A DNA stretch of 47,106 nucleotides from Cardiobacteriaceae bacterium (GCA_030529365.1 JAUMXB010000019.1:1-47106), one strand, 5' to 3'; positions 1 to 8,768 are shown, counted from the stretch's first letter. Notes: generated by a model from the letters alone, not told the origin. A program made the numbers and translations.

Positions 1-406
1 CATCGTATTCAGGTTGAGAACGACAAGTTCACCGACTTGGCGGGCAACCCCAACCAGGACGGAGCGGACGCGGACAACACCGTGAACTTTACGGTGGCGG
101 ATACCACTGCGCCGACCGTAGCGATCACGGCGGCCAAGACCAACCTGAGCGTTGGCGAGAAGACCGTTGTCACCTTCACCTTCAGCGAGCCGGTGAAAGA
201 CTTTGTGCTGGGTGACATTACCGTCAAGGGTGGCACCGTGAGCAAACTGCAACCGGGGCCTGGCAACACCTACACCGTGGAGTTCACTGCAACAACAGCA
301 GGGGCGCATCGTATTCAGGTTGAGAACGACAAGTTCACCGACTTGGCGGGCAACCCCAACCGGGACGGAGCGGACGCAGACAACACCTTGAATTTCATGA
401 TTAATA
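1..406 (+). repeat. 306-bp tandem repeat units of the adhesin Ig domains
   Basis: Bases 1-100 recur at 307-406 almost unchanged (only a few differences, such as CAGGAC against CGGGAC). The period is 306 bp, or 102 residues, one Ig-like domain. The array continues beyond the left edge, so the true copy number cannot be seen. Confidence 0.9.
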
Positions 407-1818
407 CTCGTCCGGTTGCTACGGGTGGCAGCAGTGTAGTGGAAGAGAATGCTGTTGGTAAGTCACACCAGATTCAGTTGCAAGGTACTGATGCGGAAAG
501 TAAAGACTTGACTTATAAGGTAAGTACCGTTACGGCAACTTCAAGCAAGTCTGCACCGAAGTTTACGGTTACACCTGCTGGAACCAATGAATGGACTATT
601 ACCAGCACAATTGCCGGAAAAGTCCGTACTGGTACGCTGCGTTTGGATCCAAATACCGGCAAACTGATACTGAATGAAGGTAGTGAAGGCCCTGAAGGCA
701 GAAGTGTATTTGACAGTTTACCCAAAGGTGAGCACGTTGATATCAAGGTTGGCTTTAGTGTAAATGATGGCGCAAGTGACAGTAATAATGCTGTTCAAAC
801 TATTAAAATTACGGGTATTAACGACGTGGCTCGAGTCAGCCAAAGTCAACGTGTTGTGATCACAGTTAACAGTGACGCTGCTGAGCATACTGCTCGAGGT
901 GATCGCAGTATTTTTGATGTAGATCACGGAGAAGAGAAGCTGATCACTTTTGATGACAAGTTTGCTGGCACTCAAGTAACTGATTTGAGAGGTTTATACG
1001 GTAGTTGGTCTTTAGCTGAAAAAACTGGTGGCAGACCAGGTGTCGATTGGGTATATACGGTTGATCCCGATAATATTGCCGTTAAATCCATGATTGCTTC
1101 GCAAGGAAACGAGCCGCGTTTGGCTGATCATCTGAACATTCTCAGTTTGGATCGCAGCGCAGCGCTTTCTACGGCTGAGCGTCAAATGCCTTCCGCCATT
1201 ATCAGTTCTGAAGGAGTTGATGTAACGACAACCAAACTTGCTGAAGTGGCTACGAATTATACAGCTACGGCAGATCAGGATGGGTTGCATGTGCAAGGTA
1301 ATGTCAATGCTAATATCAACATGGGCAATAGCGATGATGCGCTGTTTGTCCGTGGCAATGTTGGTGGCTACACCATCGATATGGGAGAAGATATTGGCAA
1401 GGATTACGCATTCCTGCAAAATCTTTCTGGTACGGCAGTGAAGACAGGAGCTGGTAGCGATGTCGTCACGGTTTACGGTTCTGTTGGTAATGCCAGCAAT
1501 ATCAATATGGGAGCCGGTGACAATGATACTTTGCTATTGTTTAAAGATGTATTGATTGACAACTCGGCTCTGACCATTCAGGGAGTTGATCGCCTGGATA
1601 TGCGTAATGGTGATTTCAATACCATAACGATTACGGGCGAAGCAATCGTGGCCAATGGCGAGACGAACCTGCATATCATTGCGGGTGACAGGAGTGATGC
1701 TGTGCGCCTGTCTGGGACAGGATTTACCGATAACGGTGACGGCACTTACAGCTATTCATCTGGTGGTAAGACCTATACCATTCATGATGAAATGCATATT
1801 GGCTTCACTATTGTTTGA
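1..1818 (+). CDS. Giant Ig-repeat surface adhesin, type I secreted, 3' part (partial)
   Basis: The reading frame is open from the first base, so the 5' end lies outside the window; 605 codons are visible. Residues 1 to about 135 are the end of one and all of another bacterial Ig-like domain (DTTAPTV start, VTFTFSEPV core, DLAGNP end), a family that forms rod-like stalks in giant adhesins. A cadherin-like segment follows, then a beta-rich region with GDNDTLLLF, and a C-terminus (NTITI, GTGFTDNGDGTYSY, TYTIHDE) of the kind that ends BapA/LapA-like type I secreted adhesins. Expected role: attachment or biofilm matrix protein on the cell surface. The repeats are GC-rich, while codons after about base 400 are clearly more AT-rich, suggesting a different origin or that only the repeats are being homogenised. 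Its own exporter is not visible next to it. A strong terminator follows. Confidence 0.85.
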   Translation, partial: HRIQVENDKFTDLAGNPNQDGADADNTVNFTVADTTAPTVAITAAKTNLSVGEKTVVTFTFSEPVKDFVLGDITVKGGTVSKLQPGPGNTYTVEFTATTAGAHRIQVENDKFTDLAGNPNRDGADADNTLNFMINTRPVATGGSSVVEENAVGKSHQIQLQGTDAESKDLTYKVSTVTATSSKSAPKFTVTPAGTNEWTITSTIAGKVRTGTLRLDPNTGKLILNEGSEGPEGRSVFDSLPKGEHVDIKVGFSVNDGASDSNNAVQTIKITGINDVARVSQSQRVVITVNSDAAEHTARGDRSIFDVDHGEEKLITFDDKFAGTQVTDLRGLYGSWSLAEKTGGRPGVDWVYTVDPDNIAVKSMIASQGNEPRLADHLNILSLDRSAALSTAERQMPSAIISSEGVDVTTTKLAEVATNYTATADQDGLHVQGNVNANINMGNSDDALFVRGNVGGYTIDMGEDIGKDYAFLQNLSGTAVKTGAGSDVVTVYGSVGNASNINMGAGDNDTLLLFKDVLIDNSALTIQGVDRLDMRNGDFNTITITGEAIVANGETNLHIIAGDRSDAVRLSGTGFTDNGDGTYSYSSGGKTYTIHDEMHIGFTIV

Positions 1819-1842
1819 TGGCTATTGGTATAGCCGGAAACG

Positions 1843-1868
1843 AAAGCCACTCTTCGGAGTGGCTTTTT
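1843..1868 (+). terminator. Rho-independent terminator of the adhesin gene
   Basis: A perfect 10-bp stem AAAGCCACTC / GAGTGGCTTT closes a TTCG tetraloop and runs into a T tract, 24 bases after the adhesin stop codon. C(UUCG)G is an extra-stable tetraloop. Confidence 0.93.
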
Positions 1869-2076
1869 GATTTTAGGCAATCAGAATAGGATGGAGGTGG
1901 CTATTGCTGGGGTATCGAAGAAAAGTGACGCATCTCTGCCATGCACCTCAAATGTGTTATATGAAAGTGGTTTTGGCAATGGTTTTTTCTCGATTTTCCT
2001 TGCATTTTTAACGGAAAGCTATGCTATAGTGAATTATCCGTAAGTAGCTGGTAGGAAAGATTCAAGGTTTTTGGTG

Positions 2077-2160
2077 TGAGAAAATTTCTCATTATGAAGC
2101 GCTTGTTGTGATAAATTTTCTCATGACAAGCGCTTTACGATGGTAAAAAATATCTATTTT
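2077..2160 (+). repeat. Modular intergenic palindrome element, copy A (full length)
   Basis: Order: AT palindrome TGAGAAAATTTCTCA (2077-2091), AAGCGCTT (2097-2104), TGATAAATTTTCTCA (2109-2123), AAGCGCTT (2128-2135), then a tail starting TGGTAAAAAATA at 2141. Centre-to-centre spacings are 16.5, 15.5, 15.5 and 16.5 bp, identical to copies I, J and K. It lies between the adhesin terminator and the ABC importer operon. Confidence 0.85.
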
Positions 2161-2185
2161 TGGCTGTTTGATGTTTTCATGCCTA

Positions 2186-2221
2186 TTCGGGCTTCCTTCG
2201 CGAAGCCGGAACGGGTTTTTT
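2186..2221 (+). promoter_or_regulatory. Hairpin plus T-tract in the leader of the ABC importer operon (possible attenuator)
   Basis: GGCTTC (2190-2195) pairs with GAAGCC (2202-2207); the stem extends by three more pairs outside one G-G mismatch and is followed after CGGG by six T residues. It lies upstream of the substrate-binding gene and downstream of element copy A, so it may be an attenuator or a leftover terminator. No leader peptide or known riboswitch was recognised. Confidence 0.45.
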
Positions 2222-2244
2222 CAAAAAGCAAATGAGGAGAGTGT

Positions 2245-3204
2245 ATGACGATGATGCGTTCATTTTTGGCAGTGGCTTGTGCCGGAGCGGTGTTGTTGAC
2301 AGCGCGTGCCGAGCAAGTGGTGGCGATTACGCAGATTGTCGCCCATCCGGCACTGGATGCTGCTTACAAGGGCGTGCTGGACGAATTGGCCGAGGCAGGT
2401 TACCAGGATGGCGGAAAAATCCGCGTGGTGCATGAAATTGCCCAGGGAGATCAGGCGATTGCGACCCAGATTGCCAAGAAATTTGCTGGCGACAAGCCTG
2501 CGGTGATCGTTGCCATTTCCACGCCTTCGGCGCAGAGCGTGGCAGCGGCAGCTCGCGATATTCCCATTGTTTTCACGGCAGTAACGGATCCCGTGGCGGC
2601 CAAGCTGGTGGATAACTTGGACAAGCCGGGCAAGAATATTACCGGCTATTCCGATGCGGTGGCGACGGAAGATAGCGTGGCCATGGTGCAGAAGATTCTG
2701 CCGGAAGCGAAGAAAATCGGCACGATTTACAACCCCGGTGAAGCCAATTCCGTGGCGGCAATCGAAGCGCTGGAGAAAGTGGCGACGGACAAGGGGCTGA
2801 CTTTGCTCAAGGCGCCCGCCAACAAGTCCGCGGAAGTGCTGGATGCCGCGCGTTCCTTGCAGGGCAAGGCGGATGCCTTGCTGATTACGACGGACAATAC
2901 CGTAGCCAGCGCCTTGCCGGCCGTGATCCAGGCAGGCGAGAAGGGCAAGCTGCCTGTCTTTACCGTGGATACCAGTTCGGTAGAGCAGGGGGCGATTGCC
3001 GCTGTGGGCTTCGGCTATTACGATCTGGGCCGCGCGACTGGCAAGCAGGTGGCGCAGATTCTTGGCGGAACGGCAGCGGGCGATATTCCCGTGGGCTTCA
3101 TGAAGGCCGAGGATCTCTATCTCAATCCCAAGGCTGCGGAAAAGATGGGCGTTGCCATTCCTGACGCCGTGCGCCAGTCGGCCAGCAAGATTGTAGGCGA
3201 ATAA
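2245..3204 (+). CDS. ABC transporter substrate-binding protein (ABC_sub_bind family, TrpX-like)
   Basis: A 319-residue periplasmic protein with a signal peptide (MTMMRSFLAVACAGAVLLTARA, cleavage likely before EQVV). No convincing lipobox is seen. The mature chain has the features of the ABC_sub_bind (PF04392) family: two Rossmann-like lobes with VAITQIVAHPALD, IVAISTPSAQSVA, PIVFTAVTDPVAAKLV and the second-lobe region ALLITTDNTVASALPAVI. Related proteins in other bacteria import tryptophan or other aromatic ligands, but the ligand cannot be read from sequence. The start is supported by GAGGAG six bases upstream. It is the first gene of an importer operon with the permease and ATPase that follow; an intrinsic terminator separates it from the permease, likely giving it higher expression. 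Confidence 0.88.
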   Translation: MTMMRSFLAVACAGAVLLTARAEQVVAITQIVAHPALDAAYKGVLDELAEAGYQDGGKIRVVHEIAQGDQAIATQIAKKFAGDKPAVIVAISTPSAQSVAAAARDIPIVFTAVTDPVAAKLVDNLDKPGKNITGYSDAVATEDSVAMVQKILPEAKKIGTIYNPGEANSVAAIEALEKVATDKGLTLLKAPANKSAEVLDAARSLQGKADALLITTDNTVASALPAVIQAGEKGKLPVFTVDTSSVEQGAIAAVGFGYYDLGRATGKQVAQILGGTAAGDIPVGFMKAEDLYLNPKAAEKMGVAIPDAVRQSASKIVGE

Positions 3205-3329
3205 TGATGATTTGATTGCAAAATGGCTGACAAGGCCGGTTTGCCTTGCCACTGCCTATTGCACAAGATGCGGGCACGGGCAGCGGTTACGGCAGGCGGC
3301 TTTGTCATGCTGTTTTTGCCTTTGGTACG

Positions 3330-3353
3330 GAGCGCGTTTTCGCGCTCTTTTTT
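3330..3353 (+). terminator. Intrinsic terminator between the binding-protein and permease genes
   Basis: GAGCGCG (3330-3336), TTTT loop, CGCGCTC (3341-3347), then six T residues. It lies 11 bases before the permease start, so transcription must partly read through. This is a way to make more binding protein than membrane components. Confidence 0.85.
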
Positions 3354-3364
3354 GGGATGTTTTC

Positions 3365-4267
3365 ATGTTGAACAGTATCGCTTTTTTTGGCGCGCTGGAA
3401 ACCGGGCTGGTTTATACCCTGGTTGCGTTTGCCATCTATCTTTCTTTTCGTGTGCTGGATTTCCCGGATCTTACCGTGGACGGCAGTTTTCCTTTGGGCG
3501 GGGCCGTGTGTGCCGTGCTCATCATGAGCGGCTGGCATCCGTGGCTGGCAACGCTTGCCGGTTTTGTGGCCGGAATGGTGGCGGGAATGGTGACCGGATT
3601 TTTGAATATCAAGCTGAAAATCCTCCACTTGCTGGCTTCCATCCTGACCATGACGGCGCTCTATTCCATCAATCTGCGCATCATGGGCAAGCCGAATATC
3701 GCCCTGCTTAACGAAACCACGGTGCTCACGCCGCTGGAGAATATGGGCATCACGTATTACGTGGTTCCCGTTGTGCTGTTCTTCGTGGTGATTATTGCCG
3801 TGATGGCGCTGCTTTACTGGTTCATGCGCTCGGAAACCGGCCTCGCCATGCGCGCAACCGGCGCCAATCCCGCCATGGCGAGAGCGCAGGGCATTGCCAC
3901 CGGCAGCATGACGATTCTCGGCATTGCCCTGGCCAACGGGCTGGTGGGCCTCGCGGGCGCGCTCTTTGCGCAAAGCCGGGGCGCAGCGGATGTCAGCATG
4001 GGCATAGGCGTGATCGTCATCGGGCTGGCCTCCCTGATTGGCGGCGAAGCGCTGCTCACGCCGAAAACCGTCTTGCGGGCATTGATTGCCTGCCTGATTG
4101 GCGCCGTGCTTTACCGCCTTGCCATCGCTTTTGCCCTTGAGGCGGATTGGCTGGGGCTGCGCGCGCAGGATCTCAACCTGATCACGGCCGTGATGGTTAC
4201 GCTTGCCATCGTAACGCCGCGTGCGCGAAGCGCCATTGGCAAGAGCCTGAAGGGGAGAGCGTCATGA
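3365..4267 (+). CDS. ABC transporter permease (LivH-like, partner of the ABC_sub_bind protein)
   Basis: About 300 residues with some eight or more hydrophobic membrane segments and the BPD_transp_2-type look (LDFPDLTVDGSFPLGG near the N-terminus, GLAMRATGANPAMARAQG loop, ALANGLVGLAGALFAQ). It forms the inner-membrane channel of the importer. The frame is open further upstream, but that part is hydrophilic junk crossing the terminator; the start chosen at MLNSIAFF (3365) has a weak GGGA upstream. Its stop overlaps the ATPase start as ATGA (4264-4267), so the two are translationally coupled. Confidence 0.88.
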   Translation: MLNSIAFFGALETGLVYTLVAFAIYLSFRVLDFPDLTVDGSFPLGGAVCAVLIMSGWHPWLATLAGFVAGMVAGMVTGFLNIKLKILHLLASILTMTALYSINLRIMGKPNIALLNETTVLTPLENMGITYYVVPVVLFFVVIIAVMALLYWFMRSETGLAMRATGANPAMARAQGIATGSMTILGIALANGLVGLAGALFAQSRGAADVSMGIGVIVIGLASLIGGEALLTPKTVLRALIACLIGAVLYRLAIAFALEADWLGLRAQDLNLITAVMVTLAIVTPRARSAIGKSLKGRAS

Positions 4268-5058
4268 TTGCCATCGACAATATCCGCAAAACCTTCAACC
4301 CGGGCACGCCGCTGGAAAATCCCGTCCTGCGCGGCCTGTCGCTGGATTTGCACGCCGGGGAATTCGTGACGGTCATTGGTTCCAACGGCGCGGGCAAATC
4401 CACCTTGCTCAATGCCATTTGCGGTGAAGTTCTCGTGGATACGGGCAGCATTCGCATCGATGATGAAGACGTCACCCGCCTGCCCACGCACCAGCGCACG
4501 AAAAACGTGGCGCGCGTGTTCCAGGATCCGCTGGCGGGCACTTGCGCCAACCTCACCATCGAGGAAAACATGGCGCTTGCCATGAAACGCGGCAGCCCGC
4601 GCGGCCTGCGTGCGGCCGTGCAGCAGCGCTATCTCGCGCGCTTTCGCGAAGCGCTTGCCGAACTCAAGCTGGGGCTGGAAAACCGCCTGCACGACCGCAT
4701 GGGGCTATTGTCCGGCGGGCAGCGCCAGGCCGTCAGCCTGCTCATGGCAAGCCTGCAACCCTCGAAAATTCTCCTTCTCGATGAACATACTGCCGCGCTC
4801 GACCCGAAAACTGCCGCTTTCGTGCTGAGCCTCACCGAAACCATCATCGCGCGCGAGAAACTCACGACCCTGATGGTCACGCACAGCATGCGTCAGGCGC
4901 TGGATATCGGCAGCCGCACCATCATGCTGCACCAGGGGCAGGTGGTGTTCGACATTGGCGGCGCCGAACGGCAGAAGCTGGGCGTGGCCGATCTGCTGGC
5001 GTTGTTCGAGCGCGAGCAGGGCGAAGCGCTGGCAGATGATGCCTTGCTGTTGGGGTAG
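4264..5058 (+). CDS. ABC transporter ATP-binding protein of the ABC_sub_bind importer
   Basis: A 264-residue ATPase with Walker A GSNGAGKST (residues 39-47), signature LSGGQRQ (149-155), Walker B ILLLDE (169-174) and the switch histidine in VTHSM. It drives the importer encoded by the two preceding genes from the cytoplasmic face. Its ATG overlaps the permease stop by four bases and has GGGGAGAG upstream. The D-loop reads DEHTAALD where DEPTSALD is commoner; His in place of Pro is usual in this subfamily. Confidence 0.9.
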   Translation: MIAIDNIRKTFNPGTPLENPVLRGLSLDLHAGEFVTVIGSNGAGKSTLLNAICGEVLVDTGSIRIDDEDVTRLPTHQRTKNVARVFQDPLAGTCANLTIEENMALAMKRGSPRGLRAAVQQRYLARFREALAELKLGLENRLHDRMGLLSGGQRQAVSLLMASLQPSKILLLDEHTAALDPKTAAFVLSLTETIIAREKLTTLMVTHSMRQALDIGSRTIMLHQGQVVFDIGGAERQKLGVADLLALFEREQGEALADDALLLG

Positions 5059-5121
5059 GGCGGGAATATCGGCAAAGCAGGCAACTGCGCAAAATCTCGT
5101 TTCATGATCGAGAGAAAAAAT

Positions 5122-5175
5122 AATGGTTTTTTCTCATCAAGAAGCGCTTATGGTGAGAAATAAATACGATTTTTG
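5122..5175 (+). repeat. Modular intergenic palindrome element, copy B (short)
   Basis: A degenerate AT palindrome (TGGTTTTTTCTCA, 5124-5136), AAGCGCTT (5142-5149) and a tail TGAGAAATAAATACGATTTT starting at 5154. Centre spacings are 16.5 and 15.5 bp. The tail ends nine bases before the lpxB start codon, so this element forms the immediate leader of lpxB. Confidence 0.75.
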
Positions 5176-5183
5176 GTAAAGAA

Positions 5184-6317
5184 ATGAGAGAAAAAAATCT
5201 GCATATCGCCGTGCTTGCCGGAGAAAAGTCCGGCGACCTGCTGGGCGCGCCGCTGATGCGGGCCTTGCGCGAGCGGCTGCCCGGCGTGCGCTTTTCCGGC
5301 GTGGGCGGCGAACATATGCAGACGGCAGGTCTGGAGCCGCTTCTCGATATGCGCCGGCTTTCCGTGATGGGATTGGTGGAAGTGCTGCGTCATCTGCCGG
5401 ATTTGCTGGCGGCGAAAAAAAGCCTGCTCGATTATTGGGCGCAAGATCCGCCGCACATTTTCATCGGCATTGATGCGCCGGACTTCAACCTGCGCATGGC
5501 GAAAATTCTGCATGAACGCGGCGTGCATACCGTGCAATACGTCAGCCCGTCGCTCTGGGCATGGAAAGAAAAGCGCATTCACGCGATTCAGGCAGCGATT
5601 GACCAGGTGCTTTGCCTTTTCCCTTTCGAGACGGATGTATATGAACGCCATGGCGTGGCGGCAGTTTGCGTCGGGCATCCGCTGCGTGACCGTTTGCAGC
5701 CGCAAGCGCCACAGGATGCGCGGCAGGCGCTGGCAATGCCCGATTTGCCATCGCCGCTGCTCGGCATCTTTCCCGGCTCGCGCGAGGGAGAAGTGCGCCG
5801 CCTTTTCCCTGTTTATTGCGAAGCTTTTGCCCGCCTGCGTGAACGCTTGCCGCAGTTGCAGGCGCTGGTATCGGCGGCGGACGGGGAATTGCTGCAATGG
5901 ATGGAAACGCAGCGGCTCGAGGGGATGCATTTGCTGCGGGCAGACAGCGCCACCATGATGAGCGCTTGCGACGTACTGCTGCTGACCAGCGGTACCATCA
6001 CACTGGAAGCGACGCTGCTCGCCCGCCCCATGGTCGTTGCTTACCGCGTCAACGCGCTGACGGCCGCCATCGCGCGCAGGCTTTTGAAGATCAACCGCTT
6101 TTCCCTGCCCAATCTGTTGGCGCGCAAAGATATTGTGCGCGAATGCATCCAGCAGGATTGCACGGCGCAAACGCTCGGCGAAGCGCTCTACCCCTTGCTC
6201 ACGGATGAGCGCGCGCGTCTGGCGCAGCAGGCGGACTTGGCGGAAGTGGCAGCGTTGCTGCCCGAAAACGTCTCGGCGCGCGCGGCCGACGCCGTGCTTG
6301 CGGAGTATGCACGATGA
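5184..6317 (+). CDS. lpxB: Lipid-A-disaccharide synthase
   Basis: A 377-residue glycosyltransferase that joins UDP-2,3-diacylglucosamine to lipid X, making the disaccharide core of lipid A at the inner membrane. Family marks are AGEKSGDLLGAPLMRAL at the N-terminus, FSGVGGEHMQ, GIDAPDFNLR, YVSPSLWAWKEKRI, FPFETDVYERHG, FVGHPL-type VCVGHPLRDR, FPGSREGEV and LLLTSGTITLEATL. Length matches the family. The usual lpxD-fabZ-lpxA neighbours are absent and an ABC operon lies upstream. The stop overlaps rnhB by ATGA (6314-6317), a conserved lpxB-rnhB pairing. The start has only a weak GGTAAAG upstream and is close behind repeat copy B, so its promoter may lie in that element. Confidence 0.95.
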   Translation: MREKNLHIAVLAGEKSGDLLGAPLMRALRERLPGVRFSGVGGEHMQTAGLEPLLDMRRLSVMGLVEVLRHLPDLLAAKKSLLDYWAQDPPHIFIGIDAPDFNLRMAKILHERGVHTVQYVSPSLWAWKEKRIHAIQAAIDQVLCLFPFETDVYERHGVAAVCVGHPLRDRLQPQAPQDARQALAMPDLPSPLLGIFPGSREGEVRRLFPVYCEAFARLRERLPQLQALVSAADGELLQWMETQRLEGMHLLRADSATMMSACDVLLLTSGTITLEATLLARPMVVAYRVNALTAAIARRLLKINRFSLPNLLARKDIVRECIQQDCTAQTLGEALYPLLTDERARLAQQADLAEVAALLPENVSARAADAVLAEYAR

Positions 6318-6889
6318 TTGCCGGTGTGGACGAAGCGGGGCGCGGAGCGCTTGCCGGCAACGTGATCGCCGCCGCCGTCATTTTGCCGCCGGGCGAATAT
6401 CCGGCCTTGCTGACCGACAGCAAAAAGCTCACGGCGCGCCAGCGCGAGCAAATGTATGAATGGATTACCGGCCATGCGCTGGCTGTTGCCTGGGCTGCCT
6501 GTGATGCCGCGACCATCGACCGCCTCAACATCCATCGCGCCACCTTGCAAGCCATGCGCGATGCCGTGCGCGGGCTTACCATAGCGCCGCAGCAAGCGCT
6601 GGTGGACGGCAAATTCCTGCCCGAGCTGCCTTGCCCGGGGCGCGCCATTATTGGCGGCGATGCGCAAGTGCCCTGCATCGCCGCGGCCTCCATCATTGCC
6701 AAAGTGGTGCGAGATCGGCAAATGCTTGAAGCCGATGCGCTTTATCCGCAATACGGCTTTGCACGGCACAAAGGCTATGGCAGCGCCGCGCATCGCGAAG
6801 CCTTGCGCATACATGGCGCCTGCCCGCTGCATCGCAGAAGCTATGCGCCGGTGCGGGAAGTGGTGGAAAAGGGATTGTTTGCCCTGTAG
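6314..6889 (+). CDS. rnhB: Ribonuclease HII
   Basis: A 191-residue cytoplasmic nuclease that cuts RNA in RNA-DNA hybrids and single ribonucleotides in DNA. The N-terminus IAGVDEAGRGALAG carries the first two metal ligands (Asp6, Glu7); DSKKLT and ASIIAKVVRDR supply the rest of the active site, and YGFARHKGYGSAAH is the conserved C-terminal strand. The start is fixed by the ATGA overlap with lpxB. No clear terminator was seen in the 58 bases before the convergent ABC operon. Confidence 0.95.
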   Translation: MIAGVDEAGRGALAGNVIAAAVILPPGEYPALLTDSKKLTARQREQMYEWITGHALAVAWAACDAATIDRLNIHRATLQAMRDAVRGLTIAPQQALVDGKFLPELPCPGRAIIGGDAQVPCIAAASIIAKVVRDRQMLEADALYPQYGFARHKGYGSAAHREALRIHGACPLHRRSYAPVREVVEKGLFAL

Positions 6890-6947
6890 CGAGATTTGAG
6901 GGATTTCGCAAAGCAAACAGAGCTTGAATAGGGATATATAAGTCAAT

Positions 6948-7715
6948 TCACAACCAGCAATCCACATAGCACGTCTGCCGCCGCGTTTTTTCCAGAGCGC
7001 TGTGCACGCGGTAGGCGGTGGATAGCTGTGCACTGGATAGCACGCTTTCCGGGTCGTCTTCCATGAGCAGTCGCCCCCGGTCAAGGAGCAGCAGGCGATC
7101 GCAGTATTCGGCAGCAAGATTGAGGTCGTGCATGATGACGATGCTGCTGATGCCGTGGGTGCGCAATACCGTGCGCATGGTTTGCATGGCGGCGATCTGC
7201 CGGTGCAGGTCGAGTGCGCTGGTCGGCTCGTCGAGGAGAACGAGCGGCGGTTTGCGCACCAGCAGCCGACCAAGCGCCACCATTTGTTTCTGCCCGCCGG
7301 ACAGGGCGTGCAGGGGGCGGTCAGCCAGTTCGTGCAAATTGAGCTCGGCAATGACGCTCTCCACGGCGGCAAGCTCTTCATCGCCGACGCGCCAGCTGCG
7401 CGCCTGATTCTTCAGGGCGAGGAGAATGCTGTCGAATACGCTGAGCGCGATGGCAGCATCGTATTGCTGCGGCATCATTGCCACCAGCCGGCTCCAGGCG
7501 GCTGGCGAGGTGTTCCCGAGGCGTTTGTCGCCAACTTCCACGTCGCCCTCGCAGGGCAGCAGGCCGGAGAGGCAGCGGAACAGCGTGGTCTTGCCCGCGC
7601 CGTTCGGGCCGATAAGGCCGAGGCAGACGCCGGGCTCGATGTCTGCGATGGAAATGTCGTGAAGAATGGGGGTTTTTCCGTAGCGGGCGCTGATGTGGCG
7701 GATGCGGATGGTCAT
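6948..7715 (-). CDS. Iron/siderophore-type ABC transporter ATP-binding protein (FecE/FepC family)
   Basis: A 255-residue ATPase with Walker A GPNGAGKTT (36-44), signature LSGGQKQ (138-144), Walker B LVLLDE (158-163) and the switch histidine in IVIMHDLN. The spacing and the HDLNLAAEYCDRLLLL stretch match FecE/FepC/BtuD-type importers of iron chelates or cobalamin. It is the last gene of a minus-strand operon after the permease (1-base gap) and the binding protein. The ligand is not determined by the sequence, but an iron chelate is the likeliest. Confidence 0.9.
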   Translation of the reverse strand: MTIRIRHISARYGKTPILHDISIADIEPGVCLGLIGPNGAGKTTLFRCLSGLLPCEGDVEVGDKRLGNTSPAAWSRLVAMMPQQYDAAIALSVFDSILLALKNQARSWRVGDEELAAVESVIAELNLHELADRPLHALSGGQKQMVALGRLLVRKPPLVLLDEPTSALDLHRQIAAMQTMRTVLRTHGISSIVIMHDLNLAAEYCDRLLLLDRGRLLMEDDPESVLSSAQLSTAYRVHSALEKTRRQTCYVDCWL

Positions 7716-7716
7716 G

Positions 7717-8754
7717 TCATTTCCTGCGCGTGAAGATGATGGAGATGAACACGGGCACGCCGATCAGGGCGGTAATCATGCCGATGGGGTAGAGGATGCC
7801 GGGGGTGATGGTCTTGCTGACGATGGAAGTCACCGACATCATCAGCGCGCCAATCAGCGCGGCAAGCGGGATGAAAAAGCGCTGGTCTTCGCCGAGGAGG
7901 AGCCGTGCGATATGCGGCCCGACCAGACCGACAAAGCCCACTGCGCCGACGAAAGCCACGGAAAGCCCGGCGAGGAGCGAGATGAGAACCAGCATGATCA
8001 CCTGCAGGCGTCGCACGGGAATGCCCATGGTGCGCGCGCTGTCCTCGCCAAGGCGCAGGGCGGTCAATTGCCAGGAAAGGCGCAGGCTGACGACGAGCGC
8101 CACGACAAGCGCAACGGCGGCAATCGCTATTTTCGGCATATCGGCACGGGTGAGCGAGCCCATCATCCAGAAAACGATTTGCTGCAACTGGTTCTGGTCG
8201 GCGTTGTATTGCATGAGCGCGAGCAGGGCATTGAAAATGAAGTAAACAGCAATGCCGAAGAGCACGATGGACTGCTGGCCGAGGCCACGCATCTGCGACA
8301 GCACGAGAATGCACACGCAGGTCAAAAGCGCAAAGAGAAAAGCCATCACGCTGGTGGTGACATAGAGCGGCAGCCCGAGCGGATTGTTGGCGACAATGGC
8401 GACCGCCGCGCCAAAGCTCGCCGCTGCGGCAATGCCGAGAGTAAACGGTTCGGCAAGCGGATTATCGAGCAGGGTTTGCATCTGCGCGCCGGCGGTGGCG
8501 AGCATTGCTCCGATCAGCACCGCCATTGCCGCGATGGGCAGGCGGTAATCGCGAATGGCCACCTCGCGCGCCGGATTGGCGGCATCGCCATGCCACAGCA
8601 CATCCCACACCACATGCCACGGATAATCACCGGGGCCGATGGCGAGATCGGCAAGAAAACTTGCCAAGAGCAGCGCGGCCAGCAGCAGCAACACGATGGC
8701 GCGCAAACGCATGCGCGAACGATATTGTCCGGCAGGAGTCAAAGAGGGTGACAT
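7717..8754 (-). CDS. Iron/siderophore-type ABC transporter permease (FecCD family)
   Basis: About 345 residues with around ten membrane segments. FecCD marks are GAMLATAGAQMQTLLDNPLAEPFTLG near residue 100, LGEDSARTMGI (cytoplasmic coupling loop) and VGFVGLVGPHIARLLLGEDQR towards the C-terminus. It is the inner-membrane channel for the binding protein upstream. The chosen start is MSPSLTPAG (ATG at 8754); an in-frame TTG at 8772 is a weaker alternative. A terminator-like hairpin lies between it and the binding-protein gene. Confidence 0.9.
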   Translation of the reverse strand: MSPSLTPAGQYRSRMRLRAIVLLLLAALLLASFLADLAIGPGDYPWHVVWDVLWHGDAANPAREVAIRDYRLPIAAMAVLIGAMLATAGAQMQTLLDNPLAEPFTLGIAAAASFGAAVAIVANNPLGLPLYVTTSVMAFLFALLTCVCILVLSQMRGLGQQSIVLFGIAVYFIFNALLALMQYNADQNQLQQIVFWMMGSLTRADMPKIAIAAVALVVALVVSLRLSWQLTALRLGEDSARTMGIPVRRLQVIMLVLISLLAGLSVAFVGAVGFVGLVGPHIARLLLGEDQRFFIPLAALIGALMMSVTSIVSKTITPGILYPIGMITALIGVPVFISIIFTRRK

Positions 8755-8768
8755 GGGCAATTCCGACA

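Noticed and set aside
2077-2160. Short repeats at 31-32 bp as a mini CRISPR array
   Set aside because: The intervals between palindromes are themselves palindromes and are conserved between copies, so there are no unique spacers. No cas gene is present.
7693-8751. 352-codon plus-strand frame opposite the FecCD-type permease
   Set aside because: Composition is His/Asp/Gly-rich shadow sequence; the minus strand encodes a clear permease.
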